From: Breznakiella homolactica | Lineage (GTDB): Bacteria > Spirochaetota > Spirochaetia > Treponematales > Breznakiellaceae | Direction: 5' to 3' | Length of the DNA stretch: 64,000 bases | NCBI RefSeq assembly: GCF_016616095.2 | Contig: NZ_CP067089.2 | Location: 372,001 to 436,000, forward strand | In this document: one piece after another, positions 16,807 through 25,124 of the stretch | How positions within the stretch are numbered: the first letter of the stretch is position 1 | Layout of the letters: every line of letters starts with the position of its first letter | Program-made: the position numbers and the translations under genes | Notes under the pieces: model-generated | What the model saw: only the letters and a program-made list of their open reading frames with translations | Told to the model about the DNA's origin: nothing | Database searches by the model: none

Positions 16807-19350
16807 ATGAAAAAAAATAAAGTACCCTGGCTGATTTTTTTTATCCTCCTTCCGGCCGCTGTTTTCAGCAGGGAAGTTAAAATTTTAGTGGCGGACAGGG
16901 ATCTGGAGATCCCCCTTGAGGGGGCGGTGATCCATTCCTGGGACGGGGAAAAATATCCCTGCGATGATTTCGGCGAAGTCACTATTACCGTCCCGGATGA
17001 CCGGCAGGTAACTATTCAGGCAACGTATCCCGGCTATGAAACGGGACGGATGCTCATTCCTCTCAGCGGCGACGTGTTTTCCATGGCCCTGAGTCTCGGC
17101 GGGATTATGGAAGGAAAGGAACTGGTGGTCGAAGCGCAGAAGCCCGGGGAAAGTGAGACACGGTCCGGCAGAAGCGTGGCGATATCCGGGGAGAATCTGG
17201 AACGGACCGCCAAGATCGGTATTATAGAAGACGTTATGACTTCAATAAAACTTCTGCCCGGGGTTGGCTATGCCGGAATGTTCAACGCCATGCCTTCCAT
17301 CAGGGGCGGCGATCCCGGGGATCTGATGGCCGTGTATGACGGCTTTTATATTGAAAATCCTTATTACTGGGGCGGCGGCGCGTCCATCTTTGATCCGAAC
17401 ATGGTTGCCAGCGCCCAGCTCTCCCATGGAATATTTTCATCCCGCTACGGCCATACGATTTCCGGTATTCTTGAGGTTACCTCCAAAAAAGCCGATCCCG
17501 AAACGTCGGAACTGGAAATCGGTATTTCCACCAGTTCGGTAAACCTGAACGCCTCCATTCCGGTGAATAAAAAGGGCGGCTTTATGGTTATGGGAAGGGT
17601 GACCTACTGGGATCCTTTTGTCTGGGCTGCCCAGGGGCTCGCCGATGTAACCGGCAATGAAGTCCTTGATCTGGTGAACGCGGTCACCACCGCGCCGTAT
17701 ATAAGAAGCGCCGCGGTTAATTTCCATTACCAGCTTAACCAGGACCTGGAAATCAAGGCGAATACTTTTATCGGCGCCGACGGGGTGGGCGCCGATTACG
17801 CCAACGAAAACGACGATTCGGAAGTCCAAAGCAAAATGCATATGCTCTTCAACTGGGATAATCTGCAGACCTTCCTTAACGCCGGCATTACCTATACTCC
17901 CCGGCGGGATATGGTCCTCAAGGCACGGGCCGGGGCCGGATTTGAGCGGTCCCGCCTTGACGGGCTTTTCGATTACGATTACGTCCGTGTGTACCGGCCC
18001 GACGGTTCCCTGCGGTATGAAATACCCGGGGACTATCTGGATATGGATCTTGATCTGGTTCAGGATGTTTTTAACCTGCAGGGCCGCGCGGATTTTGACT
18101 GGGACCTGGGCGGGGGCTTTATTCTCGCCGCGGGTCTTGAGGAATTGTACCGCCGGCAGTCGGCGGAGCAGAGCGGCCTTTTTTTTATCGAGCGGCAGGT
18201 AACCGGAGGAACCGGAATTCCCGGGGTCGACTATATCCAGTATCCCCTGCGGATGGAGATAACCGCGGGCAATACCATGTTTACTTCTGCGGCCTATGCC
18301 CTGATGGAATACACGAGCCCGGCGCAGCGTTTCGGAGCGGAACTGGGACTTCGCGCGGATCATCTGTATTTTAAGGGCGATGGGTTCGACATTCAGACCA
18401 TGCCGGTCCTCAATCCCCGGCTGAACCTGGATTTCAATCTTTTTAAAAACAAAGGCGTGTTCCGTTCCCTGGATATTACCGCCGGAACGGGGCTTTTTTC
18501 CTCGGTGAACGACGCGGTTTCCTCCATTGAGATCGACAGCGGGGTGGATGATTTTACCCTCACGCCGAACCGTTCCTGGACCAGTGTTATCGGTTTAAAA
18601 GCCGACTTTTCCGGGGGCTGGAGTTTTAATATCGAGGGGTATTACAAATACGTCTTTGACCGGGCCTATCAGTACGGTTATACCACCAACGGTATTGATA
18701 CCGACATGGTATACCGGTTTGACGGCGACGGCATTGTCTGGGGATTTGACGCGATGCTCCAGAAATTCGAAAGCCGCTATTTTGACGGATGGATCTCCTA
18801 TACCTTTACCTGGGCGAAGTACCATGAGAATGAACGCCCCTCCGGGTCGCTTTCGGCCAGCGGTGAAACGGAACTTGAAGACTCCGGATGGTATTATCCC
18901 AGCTATCACCGGTTCCACAATATCAACCTGGTGCTGAACATCAAACCGACCCGTAATTTCAATATCTATACCCGTCTCGGTTTAGCTTCGGGCAGTCCCC
19001 TGAATAAGGTCGGGAAAGTTTATTCCTACCAGGTGCAGCTGGTCGACAAGGACGGCAGCCCGGGAACCGTAATTACCAAATACCGACGGGATTCGGAATA
19101 CGCCGATGATAACCGGACTTCCTGGTCCATCCCCCTGGATGTGAAGCTGTCCTGGTACCGGTTTAACCCAAAGACAAAGGTGCAGACCGAAATTTATCTA
19201 GCCGCGGAAAACCTTCTTTCCCTGGTATACCGTCCCCAGGGAAACACCACCTTTAATTCGTATACCGGCACTGAAGATACGGGAAGCCAAAGCGCCAGTT
19301 ACGGACTGCCCATTCCCATGGTATCCTTTGGGTTCAGATGGAGTTATTGA
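16807..19350 (+). CDS. TonB-dependent outer-membrane receptor
   Basis: 847 aa. Signal peptide 1-19 (cut after AAVFS), a carboxypeptidase-regulatory-like beta-sandwich at about 20-100, a plug at about 135-230 (IIEDVMTSIKLLPGVGY, SIRGGDPGDLMAVYDG), and a 22-strand-type barrel to the terminal aromatic residue (SFGFRWSY). It would import a substrate using energy from the exbB-exbD-exbD-tonB genes that follow in the same operon. The plug lacks a recognisable siderophore or cobalamin signature, and Bacteroidetes-like N-terminal domains are often on carbohydrate or peptide receptors. The ATG at 16807 is chosen over TTG 16801; neither has a strong ribosome binding site. Confidence 0.9.
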   Translation: MKKNKVPWLIFFILLPAAVFSREVKILVADRDLEIPLEGAVIHSWDGEKYPCDDFGEVTITVPDDRQVTIQATYPGYETGRMLIPLSGDVFSMALSLGGIMEGKELVVEAQKPGESETRSGRSVAISGENLERTAKIGIIEDVMTSIKLLPGVGYAGMFNAMPSIRGGDPGDLMAVYDGFYIENPYYWGGGASIFDPNMVASAQLSHGIFSSRYGHTISGILEVTSKKADPETSELEIGISTSSVNLNASIPVNKKGGFMVMGRVTYWDPFVWAAQGLADVTGNEVLDLVNAVTTAPYIRSAAVNFHYQLNQDLEIKANTFIGADGVGADYANENDDSEVQSKMHMLFNWDNLQTFLNAGITYTPRRDMVLKARAGAGFERSRLDGLFDYDYVRVYRPDGSLRYEIPGDYLDMDLDLVQDVFNLQGRADFDWDLGGGFILAAGLEELYRRQSAEQSGLFFIERQVTGGTGIPGVDYIQYPLRMEITAGNTMFTSAAYALMEYTSPAQRFGAELGLRADHLYFKGDGFDIQTMPVLNPRLNLDFNLFKNKGVFRSLDITAGTGLFSSVNDAVSSIEIDSGVDDFTLTPNRSWTSVIGLKADFSGGWSFNIEGYYKYVFDRAYQYGYTTNGIDTDMVYRFDGDGIVWGFDAMLQKFESRYFDGWISYTFTWAKYHENERPSGSLSASGETELEDSGWYYPSYHRFHNINLVLNIKPTRNFNIYTRLGLASGSPLNKVGKVYSYQVQLVDKDGSPGTVITKYRRDSEYADDNRTSWSIPLDVKLSWYRFNPKTKVQTEIYLAAENLLSLVYRPQGNTTFNSYTGTEDTGSQSASYGLPIPMVSFGFRWSY

Positions 19351-19356
19351 TCCGGT

Positions 19357-20241
19357 ATGAAAAAGAATTATCCGCGGCAGCATAAACAGATTCCCGGTTT
19401 CCTCATTTTGCTGTGCTGTGTTTTTTTGTTTGCTGCCTGTTCGACTATCGCGGAAAAGTCCGGCGAGGTTCTGGATGGTTCGGCCTTCAGTGAAAAGGAA
19501 CTTACCGCGTACCGGTCCGGGGACAGCGGATCCCGGATAGAGCTCCGCCGCATGCGGGAACAAACAACCGGAGCGGAATTTCTGTCCATTACTTCGGAAC
19601 GGTTCCCCGGTCTCGAACTGCGAACTTCAGTACCCAGGGACGGCCACTCGGTCTCGGCTTCGGAGATAGAGTTTACCCAGGCGCGGATCCTCTCATCCCA
19701 TGTGTACGGCTGGAACGAGCTGTCCCTGGGGCTTTTCGGCGCAGCTCGGTGTGTCCTGCGGGGCCATGAAGCGTCCCTGGAAATAGACAGTCCCCCTGAG
19801 CGTATACAGGTTGACGAAGGCGCCATCAGGCTCAGGAGCAGCCGCTTGACCGGGGCCGCGGCCCTTACTTCATTGCGGAACCGGCGGGAGCGAATCCTTG
19901 CCCTGGCGGAATGGATGGACGGCAGTGAATGGGGCGGCCGGGAGTTTTTCTCCGGTGAAGCCTTCGCGGAATACTGGAAACCCATTCTGTTTCCCGAACT
20001 GGTGAAGAAAAAAGAACAGCCCCGGGAATATACCACCGAAAACGCGGAATGGACCCGGGCGGACAGTGTCCGGTGGAATACAACCTATACGGAATGGCTT
20101 TTTCCCGAAGAACTCCGGGAGCTCCGTGATTCCGGGACTCTGCTCAGGGACTGGGAAGAAGCCGCGGTCTGGATATTTTATGAATGCCATTGGGATTCAA
20201 TAATAGCGTCTTTTAACGGCGCCAAATTAGCATTGAGGTAA
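19357..20241 (+). CDS. Unknown lipoprotein of the TonB operon
   Basis: 294 aa. Signal with lipobox FAAC (Cys at about 27). The mature part has alternating charged and aromatic segments with no family I recognise (ELRRMREQTTGAEFLSITSE, later WTRADSVRWNTTYTEWLF). It begins 6 bases after the receptor stop and ends 4 bases before exbB, so it is an integral part of the operon; a surface or periplasmic partner of the receptor is the simplest idea. Confidence 0.65.
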   Translation: MKKNYPRQHKQIPGFLILLCCVFLFAACSTIAEKSGEVLDGSAFSEKELTAYRSGDSGSRIELRRMREQTTGAEFLSITSERFPGLELRTSVPRDGHSVSASEIEFTQARILSSHVYGWNELSLGLFGAARCVLRGHEASLEIDSPPERIQVDEGAIRLRSSRLTGAAALTSLRNRRERILALAEWMDGSEWGGREFFSGEAFAEYWKPILFPELVKKKEQPREYTTENAEWTRADSVRWNTTYTEWLFPEELRELRDSGTLLRDWEEAAVWIFYECHWDSIIASFNGAKLALR

Positions 20242-20245
20242 TTGT

Positions 20246-20944
20246 ATGGAAGGAACAACATCTTTCTCGCTTCTGGAACTTTTTCAGCTGGGGGGTATTT
20301 TTATGTGGCCCCTGCTGGTATTTTCCATCGCTACCGTGGCGATCGCCCTGGAAAGGATAATCTACCTGGCGGGCCATAACCTCAGAATTGACGACCTCAA
20401 GCTGGAAACGGAAAAATATGTACGGACCGGCCGTTTCAGCGAAGCCCGGGAGTATCTCGAGAAACTGCGGGAAAAACGCATGGGAGCGAGGATCCTGCAT
20501 TCCATGGTTTCCAACGCCGAACTTCCCGAGTACGAGCTGGCGGAAAAAGCCGCCGAAGCCGAGGCGGGGGAGTGTGTCGCTTCACTGGAAAGCGGGTTCA
20601 ATTACCTGACGGCCCTGGGTTCCCTTTCACCTCTTACGGGGTTTCTGGGGACCGTATCGGGGATGATCGGAGCTTTCCGCTCCATCGCCGAGGCGGAGGA
20701 TGTAAACGCCCAGATCGTCGCCAATGGTATCTACGAAGCCCTGATCACCACGGTGTTCGGCCTCTGTATCGCCATTGTGGCCATGATCGCCTATTCGCTG
20801 CTTTCCAATGTGGTGAACAAGTTCGCCGGAAATGTTGAAAAAGCCTGTTCCGACCTTATTATCGATATCACGAAGTACCGCCACTTCGGAAATACCGGCG
20901 AAGTTTCGGTACCGCGGAACACGGATTCTCCGGCAGCTGAATAG
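20246..20944 (+). CDS. exbB: ExbB/TolQ-type proton channel protein
   Basis: 232 aa. Three membrane segments: about 11-35 (FMWPLLVFSIATVAIALERI), 120-145 (LGSLSPLTGFLGTVSGMIGAF, the conserved MotA/TolQ/ExbB motif) and 165-190 (TVFGLCIAIVAMIAYSLL). With ExbD it forms the proton-driven motor that energises TonB. The gene is fourth-in-line logic of the receptor operon and precedes two ExbD genes. Confidence 0.9.
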   Translation: MEGTTSFSLLELFQLGGIFMWPLLVFSIATVAIALERIIYLAGHNLRIDDLKLETEKYVRTGRFSEAREYLEKLREKRMGARILHSMVSNAELPEYELAEKAAEAEAGECVASLESGFNYLTALGSLSPLTGFLGTVSGMIGAFRSIAEAEDVNAQIVANGIYEALITTVFGLCIAIVAMIAYSLLSNVVNKFAGNVEKACSDLIIDITKYRHFGNTGEVSVPRNTDSPAAE

Positions 20945-20945
20945 C

Positions 20946-21347
20946 ATGAAAATCAAACGGCGCAAAACCTTAAGCTTCGGTGAGACCAGCGCTTCAAGCG
21001 ATGTGGCATTCCTGCTCATAATTTATTTTCTGGTCATCGCGGGGTTTAATGTTAACTTCGGATTTCTTATGACCCTTCCCGCGAAGGATTCCACCAGGAT
21101 GATTCTGAAGGATGATCTTATGCGGTTTGACATGGACGGATCCGGGTCCCTCTCCTACGAGGATTCCCGGCTCAGCCGGACGGATGCCGAAAAGTTAATC
21201 CGATCCGCCGTCCGGGCCCACCCGAACCTGGCGGTGGTCCTTTCCGTTGATTCCGAAGCGCCCTGGCAGGAGGTGGTCTCCTTTGTTGAGCTGGCGCAGA
21301 AACTGGAAATCGACGCGTTTTCCTTTTCCATGAAGGAAGAATCATGA
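20946..21347 (+). CDS. exbD: ExbD-like protein with an EF-hand-like loop
   Basis: 133 aa, starting one base after the exbB stop. Basic cytoplasmic tip, one membrane helix with the conserved proton-carrying Asp19 (SDVAFLLIIYFLV), then a periplasmic domain. Residues 62-73 read DMDGSGSLSYED, which fits the 12-residue calcium-binding EF-hand loop at positions 1, 3, 5, 6, 8 and 12. Ordinary ExbD proteins do not carry this loop. It is the first of two ExbD copies, and ExbD motors may mix them. Confidence 0.87.
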   Translation: MKIKRRKTLSFGETSASSDVAFLLIIYFLVIAGFNVNFGFLMTLPAKDSTRMILKDDLMRFDMDGSGSLSYEDSRLSRTDAEKLIRSAVRAHPNLAVVLSVDSEAPWQEVVSFVELAQKLEIDAFSFSMKEES

Positions 21348-21736
21348 AAATAAAAAGACGGAAGCAGGATTTTGTTATTCCCACAAACTCTATGTCCGAC
21401 GTGGCTTTTCTTCTGCTCATTTTCATCATGCTGGTATCGCTGATCAATTACCGCCGGGAAGTAAAAATTGAATATCCCGAAGCGGAACTGGCAAAGAAAA
21501 CCAGCGCCGAAAAAAATCTCGAGATATGGGTGGACCGCGGGGGAAATCTCTACCTGGACGGTATCAAAAGCAGCCTTGATGCGGTTGAGGCGGGAATCAT
21601 CACGGCCTACCAGGAAGCGCCGGATACCCGGGTCCACGTTATCGCCGACCGGGGAACACCCTTCAGGAACGTGAACGATGTCCTCGGTGTTTTGCAGATC
21701 CTTCAGTACCGGGTGGTTAGTTTTGTGGTTAAGTAG
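21344..21736 (+). CDS. exbD: ExbD-like protein, second copy
   Basis: 130 aa; its ATG overlaps the first exbD stop by 4 bases. It shares the MKIKRRK start and the helix MSDVAFLLLIFIMLV with Asp19. The periplasmic part is typical of ExbD (IWVDRGGNLYLDG, then VIADRGTPFRNVNDVLGVLQ) and has no EF-hand-like loop. Two different ExbD subunits next to one ExbB suggest a mixed motor. Confidence 0.9.
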   Translation: MKIKRRKQDFVIPTNSMSDVAFLLLIFIMLVSLINYRREVKIEYPEAELAKKTSAEKNLEIWVDRGGNLYLDGIKSSLDAVEAGIITAYQEAPDTRVHVIADRGTPFRNVNDVLGVLQILQYRVVSFVVK

Positions 21737-21774
21737 AACCGGCCGCGGGATAAAAACAGAAGCGGGTTTTCCCA

Positions 21775-22392
21775 ATGATTGAAAAACGGAAAAACAATAT
21801 TACCAGAATTGTCTCCTTTGCCGCGGTGGCGGTGCTGCACGCTGTGGTTATCTTTCTGCTTGTTTTTACCGTCAGACAGGACATTCCCGAGGAAACTGAG
21901 GCCGCCGAGGTGATGAAGCTCGTTGATGTGCGGGAGACGACACCGCCGCCGCCCCCGAAGGAACCGCCTCCGCCGGAAAATATTTCCAATACCGCGGAGG
22001 CCGTGGCGGAGACCATGGTCGCGGCGGATGTACCGCCGCCAGAAACGGTGACCGCACCGGTACCGCAGCCCCGGCAGGAAGCTATTGAGTACCTTCCCAT
22101 GAGCAAAATATCGGTGCTCCCGGTTTTTCCGGAAGATGAAATACGGAGAGCCGTTGTATACCCTCCCATAGCCCTGCGTTCCGGCGTGGAGGGGATCGTG
22201 TATCTTGAGCTTTTCGTTGACCGGGAAGGGAATATCCGGGATATCACGATACTCCGGGAAACACCGGAGAACAGGGGATTCGGCGAGGCCGCGGTAAACG
22301 CTTTTAAAGGAATAAAAGGCAAGCCCGCGGAGGCCAACGGACAGCCCGTGGCTGTGCGGTACCGTTATCCCGTGAGATTCAAAATCAGCTAG
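21775..22392 (+). CDS. tonB: TonB energy transducer
   Basis: 205 aa. One membrane anchor at about 12-34, a Pro/Glu-rich periplasmic spacer at about 55-110 (TTPPPPPKEPPPPEN), and a C-terminal TonB domain at about 120-205 (YPPIALRSGVEGIVYLELFV, GFGEAAVNAFKGIKGKPA, ending VRYRYPVRFKIS). It contacts the plug of the receptor. It is the last gene of the operon and converges with a LysR gene. Confidence 0.92.
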   Translation: MIEKRKNNITRIVSFAAVAVLHAVVIFLLVFTVRQDIPEETEAAEVMKLVDVRETTPPPPPKEPPPPENISNTAEAVAETMVAADVPPPETVTAPVPQPRQEAIEYLPMSKISVLPVFPEDEIRRAVVYPPIALRSGVEGIVYLELFVDREGNIRDITILRETPENRGFGEAAVNAFKGIKGKPAEANGQPVAVRYRYPVRFKIS

Positions 22393-22401
22393 CGTACCGC
22401 G

Positions 22402-23280
22402 TTACGAACTCCGGACAGCCAAACGTTCCTCCGCGTATCTGACAAACCGTTTTACCGCGGGTGACGCGTTTTTAAGGGACGGCACCGCGATTCCCAGGGT
22501 GATGTGCTGCGGCGGATCCAGGGGCAGTTTCACCACATCACAGTGCCATCTGCGGGTAATCAGTTCATTCATGACACTCATGCCCAGGCCCTGCTCAATC
22601 ATGGCCAGGGCGGCGAAATTCTCCAGTGTGGAAAACCGGATGTTCGGAGTTACGTTGTTCCGTTCAAAGAGGGTCACCACGTCATCGTCCCTGCCGAGGG
22701 CGGGCATAATAAACCGTTCATTCCGGCAGTTTTTAATCGGGTAGGATGTTTCCGCGGCCAGAGGATGGTTTCTGGGAAGCACCGCCAGCATTGGGTCCTC
22801 CGCCAGGGGTATCCAGTCGTAGGGCATCGGATCCTGGTAACTTAAAAACGCCAGGTCCGCTATCTTTTCTTCCAGCCACCGGCTAACTTCCTGCCGGATC
22901 CCTTCCATCAATTTTATGGTGATCCGGGGATAATCCTCCTGAAAAACCCGGATAACCCCCGGAAGCCAGTGGGTCGCGATGCTGGAATACGCGGCTATCG
23001 TAACGTTGCCTATGGCAAGATCCTTCATCTCCGCCGCAAGCTGGTAGATCCGGTTTTCCTGCATGAGGAATTCCCGTACCACCGGAAGTATTTTTTCACC
23101 CTCCGAAGTCAGGGTCACCCCTTTTTTGTTCCGCCGCAGCAGCGGAAACCCAAGATCCGCCTCAAGGGCGTTTACCAGCTGACTCACCCCGGAAGGGGTA
23201 TAATACAGAATTTCAGCGGCCTTTGAAAAACTTCCTGTTTCCGCGGCGGTTAAAAAAGCCTTGCACCGTGAACTTTCCAT
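22402..23280 (-). CDS. LysR-family transcriptional regulator
   Basis: 292 aa. N-terminal winged helix (KAFLTAAETGSFSKAAEILY, then SGVSQLVNALEADLG) and a C-terminal periplasmic-binding-like effector domain (about 90-290). It is divergent from the amino-acid-kinase-like gene with a 120-base gap containing a TATAAT box, so it probably controls that gene. The effector is unknown. Confidence 0.92.
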   Translation of the reverse strand: MESSRCKAFLTAAETGSFSKAAEILYYTPSGVSQLVNALEADLGFPLLRRNKKGVTLTSEGEKILPVVREFLMQENRIYQLAAEMKDLAIGNVTIAAYSSIATHWLPGVIRVFQEDYPRITIKLMEGIRQEVSRWLEEKIADLAFLSYQDPMPYDWIPLAEDPMLAVLPRNHPLAAETSYPIKNCRNERFIMPALGRDDDVVTLFERNNVTPNIRFSTLENFAALAMIEQGLGMSVMNELITRRWHCDVVKLPLDPPQHITLGIAVPSLKNASPAVKRFVRYAEERLAVRSS

Positions 23281-23362
23281 GGGTACCTCTTTTAAGTAAT
23301 TCTTAAAATCGATGTTATAAACTATAGCTTTACTTTAAGATAAAACCATTCTATAGTGGCGG

Positions 23363-23368
23363 TATAAT
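23363..23368 (+). promoter_or_regulatory. -10 box of the kinase-like gene
   Basis: Perfect TATAAT; no good -35, as is usual for activator-dependent LysR targets. It lies directly before an ATG at 23371, so transcription starts after that codon and the real start is the ATG at 23401. Confidence 0.5.
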
Positions 23369-23400
23369 AAATGCAATCTTTACCGCGGAGACTGCCGGAT

Positions 23401-24231
23401 ATGAAAGGTTTTGATATTGAACTGGTCGGAAAAATCGGATCCATGGCGCTGATCCGGAACGGAGAACACGACATTGACTACAATGTGTTCAGCCGGATAG
23501 GCAGGGACCTTAAATCGGGAATGGTGTGGGTAAGCTCGGGGGCGGTGGAAATCGGCCGGCTGGATTATATAAAACGAACCGGCCGGGAACTGGAGGGCCC
23601 CAAAAACGACGTAATGACCGATTATTCCGCCCAGGGGCAGGCCATTCTGATGCAGGAATACCGCCGGTATATTCCGGAAGAATACTCTGTCCGGCAGCTT
23701 TTGGTGGAGCACACCCATTTTAATGATCCCGAAAAACGGGCCCATATTTACCAGTTTCTCATGCGCTGCGGCAGGCAGAAGGCCATCCCCATCGTTAACT
23801 ACAATGATACGGTGAGCTTTGAGGAAAACCGCCGCTGGGAGCTGGATCAGCTGCGCAGCAACGGGAAGGAAAAGATCGTGGAGTGCGTCGATAATGATGA
23901 AACCGCCTCGGTCATCGCGTCGCTGGTTCACGCAAAATATCTGCTGATTTTCACTTCCGCCGACGGTATTTACCTGGATCCCCTCGACCCGGCAACACTG
24001 GTTGAACGGGTTGAGGGGAAAGATCCGGATGAATTGATAGCGGCGATTGACGCCCTGCAGTCCCACTGCGCCGGAGCCAGCCGCGCCGGAGCGGGGGGCG
24101 CCAAAGCGAAGCTGGAATTTATCAAAGAACCGGTCCGCCGGGGCACGACGGTTATAATCGCCAGTCCCCGATACCGCATACCTGAGGTGATCTCCGGAAG
24201 CTGCCCCCGGACGCTTTTTCAGGTCAGATAG
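23401..24231 (+). CDS. Glutamate-5-kinase-like amino-acid kinase (no PUA domain)
   Basis: 276 aa. The amino-acid-kinase fold is clear: VGKIGSMALI near the N-terminus, VSSGAVEIGR, the nucleotide-pocket PIVNYNDTVSFEE, DNDETASVIASLVHAKYLLI, SADGIYLDPLD and GAGGAKAKLEF. The order matches ProB. Differences are notable: the usual GSS is GSM, the usual GTGGM is GAGGA, and the C-terminal PUA domain is missing, as in short ProB forms. No proA is nearby; instead a stand-alone B3/B4 protein follows. The substrate may differ from glutamate. GGAG precedes the ATG by 12 bases, which is long. Confidence 0.75.
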   Translation: MKGFDIELVGKIGSMALIRNGEHDIDYNVFSRIGRDLKSGMVWVSSGAVEIGRLDYIKRTGRELEGPKNDVMTDYSAQGQAILMQEYRRYIPEEYSVRQLLVEHTHFNDPEKRAHIYQFLMRCGRQKAIPIVNYNDTVSFEENRRWELDQLRSNGKEKIVECVDNDETASVIASLVHAKYLLIFTSADGIYLDPLDPATLVERVEGKDPDELIAAIDALQSHCAGASRAGAGGAKAKLEFIKEPVRRGTTVIIASPRYRIPEVISGSCPRTLFQVR

Positions 24232-24276
24232 ACCAGCTGTTTCACAGAATACACACAAAAAAACCGGAGGTCCCTG

Positions 24277-24933
24277 ATGGATATAATCATATCGGATGAA
24301 TTCAAAGCCATTTGTCCGGGAACCGCCCTGGGGATTCTGCGGTATGAAGCAACCGTGGCGGCGAGTTCCTCTGAACTCCTCGGCGTTTTTGACCGTGCGG
24401 CGGAAAAGTTATCCCGGCAATATACGATTGATACGGTGGCGGAAAACCCGCACATTGCGGCAGCCCGGCGGGCCTATAAGGCCCTTGGCAAATCACCCCA
24501 GGAATACCGCAACGCGGCGGAGGCCATGCTGCGCCGGATCGTCAAAAATTCCGGACTGTACCATATCTGCAATGTGGTGGAAATCAATAATCTCATTTCC
24601 GTTTCCTCCGGATACTCCATCGGTTCCTACGACGCTGATGCGCTGAAAGGCGCCGTTGAACTCCGCCGCGCGGATGACGGAGCCCGCTACGACGGAATCG
24701 GTAAGGGGAGTGTGAATATAGAGCGCCTTCCCGTCCTCTATGATGAACTGGGACCATTCGGCAGTCCGACCAGCGACAGCCGCAGGGCCATGATACAAAC
24801 CGGCCGCAGAAAGATCCTTTCCGTGCTTTATTCATTTGACGGTCCCGGTGATCTCGTTTTCTGGATGGAGCGGTATTCGCAAAACCTAGAACAGTATTGC
24901 GGCGTGCGGGGAATCGAGACACGGATCGTATAA
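24277..24933 (+). CDS. Stand-alone B3/B4 (PheT-type) domain protein
   Basis: 218 aa. The whole protein corresponds to the B3/B4 editing region of the phenylalanyl-tRNA synthetase beta subunit: NPHIAAARRAYKALGKSPQEY, then VVEINNLISVSSGYSIGSYD, then LVFWMERYSQNLEQYCG. Free-standing members exist and are suspected to bind tRNA or hydrolyse mischarged aminoacyl-tRNA, but few are studied. GGAGG lies 6 bases before the ATG. It forms a pair with the amino-acid-kinase-like gene under a LysR regulator, which suggests handling of an unusual amino acid. Confidence 0.8.
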   Translation: MDIIISDEFKAICPGTALGILRYEATVAASSSELLGVFDRAAEKLSRQYTIDTVAENPHIAAARRAYKALGKSPQEYRNAAEAMLRRIVKNSGLYHICNVVEINNLISVSSGYSIGSYDADALKGAVELRRADDGARYDGIGKGSVNIERLPVLYDELGPFGSPTSDSRRAMIQTGRRKILSVLYSFDGPGDLVFWMERYSQNLEQYCGVRGIETRIV

Positions 24934-25014
24934 TTTGAAGAATCCGGCTCGGAACCGGGGTGTTTATGTTTCCGGACCCTAGTTTTTCTGCCCGTAATAC
25001 GCATCCTTTCCGTG

Positions 25015-25107
25015 TTACCGTTCCCAGGTATAGATCGCCAGATTGCGGCGGGGGATTTCCATGTTTGCTTCAAAGGCTTCTTCGCGCAGTGATCTGTAGG
25101 TATCCAT
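25015..25107 (-). pseudogene. araD: Remnant of L-ribulose-5-phosphate 4-epimerase (araD/ulaF type)
   Basis: ATG at 25107 after CCGGAG opens 30 codons and stops at 25015. The product begins MDTYRSLREEAFEANMEIP and continues RRNLAIYTW, which is the conserved N-terminus of class II aldolase-type 4-epimerases (E-x-N-x-x-L-P-x-x-x-L-V-x-x-T-W-G-N-V-S). The frame breaks exactly at the WGNVS motif: inserting one base after TGG restores WGTVT, but homology does not continue after that. About 200 residues are missing; the next gene end (24933) lies 80 bases away. The gene follows the FGGY kinase by 17 bases, as intact araD genes do. The reaction it once served would end the pathway encoded at 31793-34451. 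Confidence 0.7.
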
Positions 25108-25124
25108 GGGCACTCCGGGATGTG

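Noticed and set aside
24828-25073. Minus-strand 81-codon frame overlapping the B3/B4 gene end
   Set aside because: No homology; the araD-like signal lies in another frame at 25015-25107.
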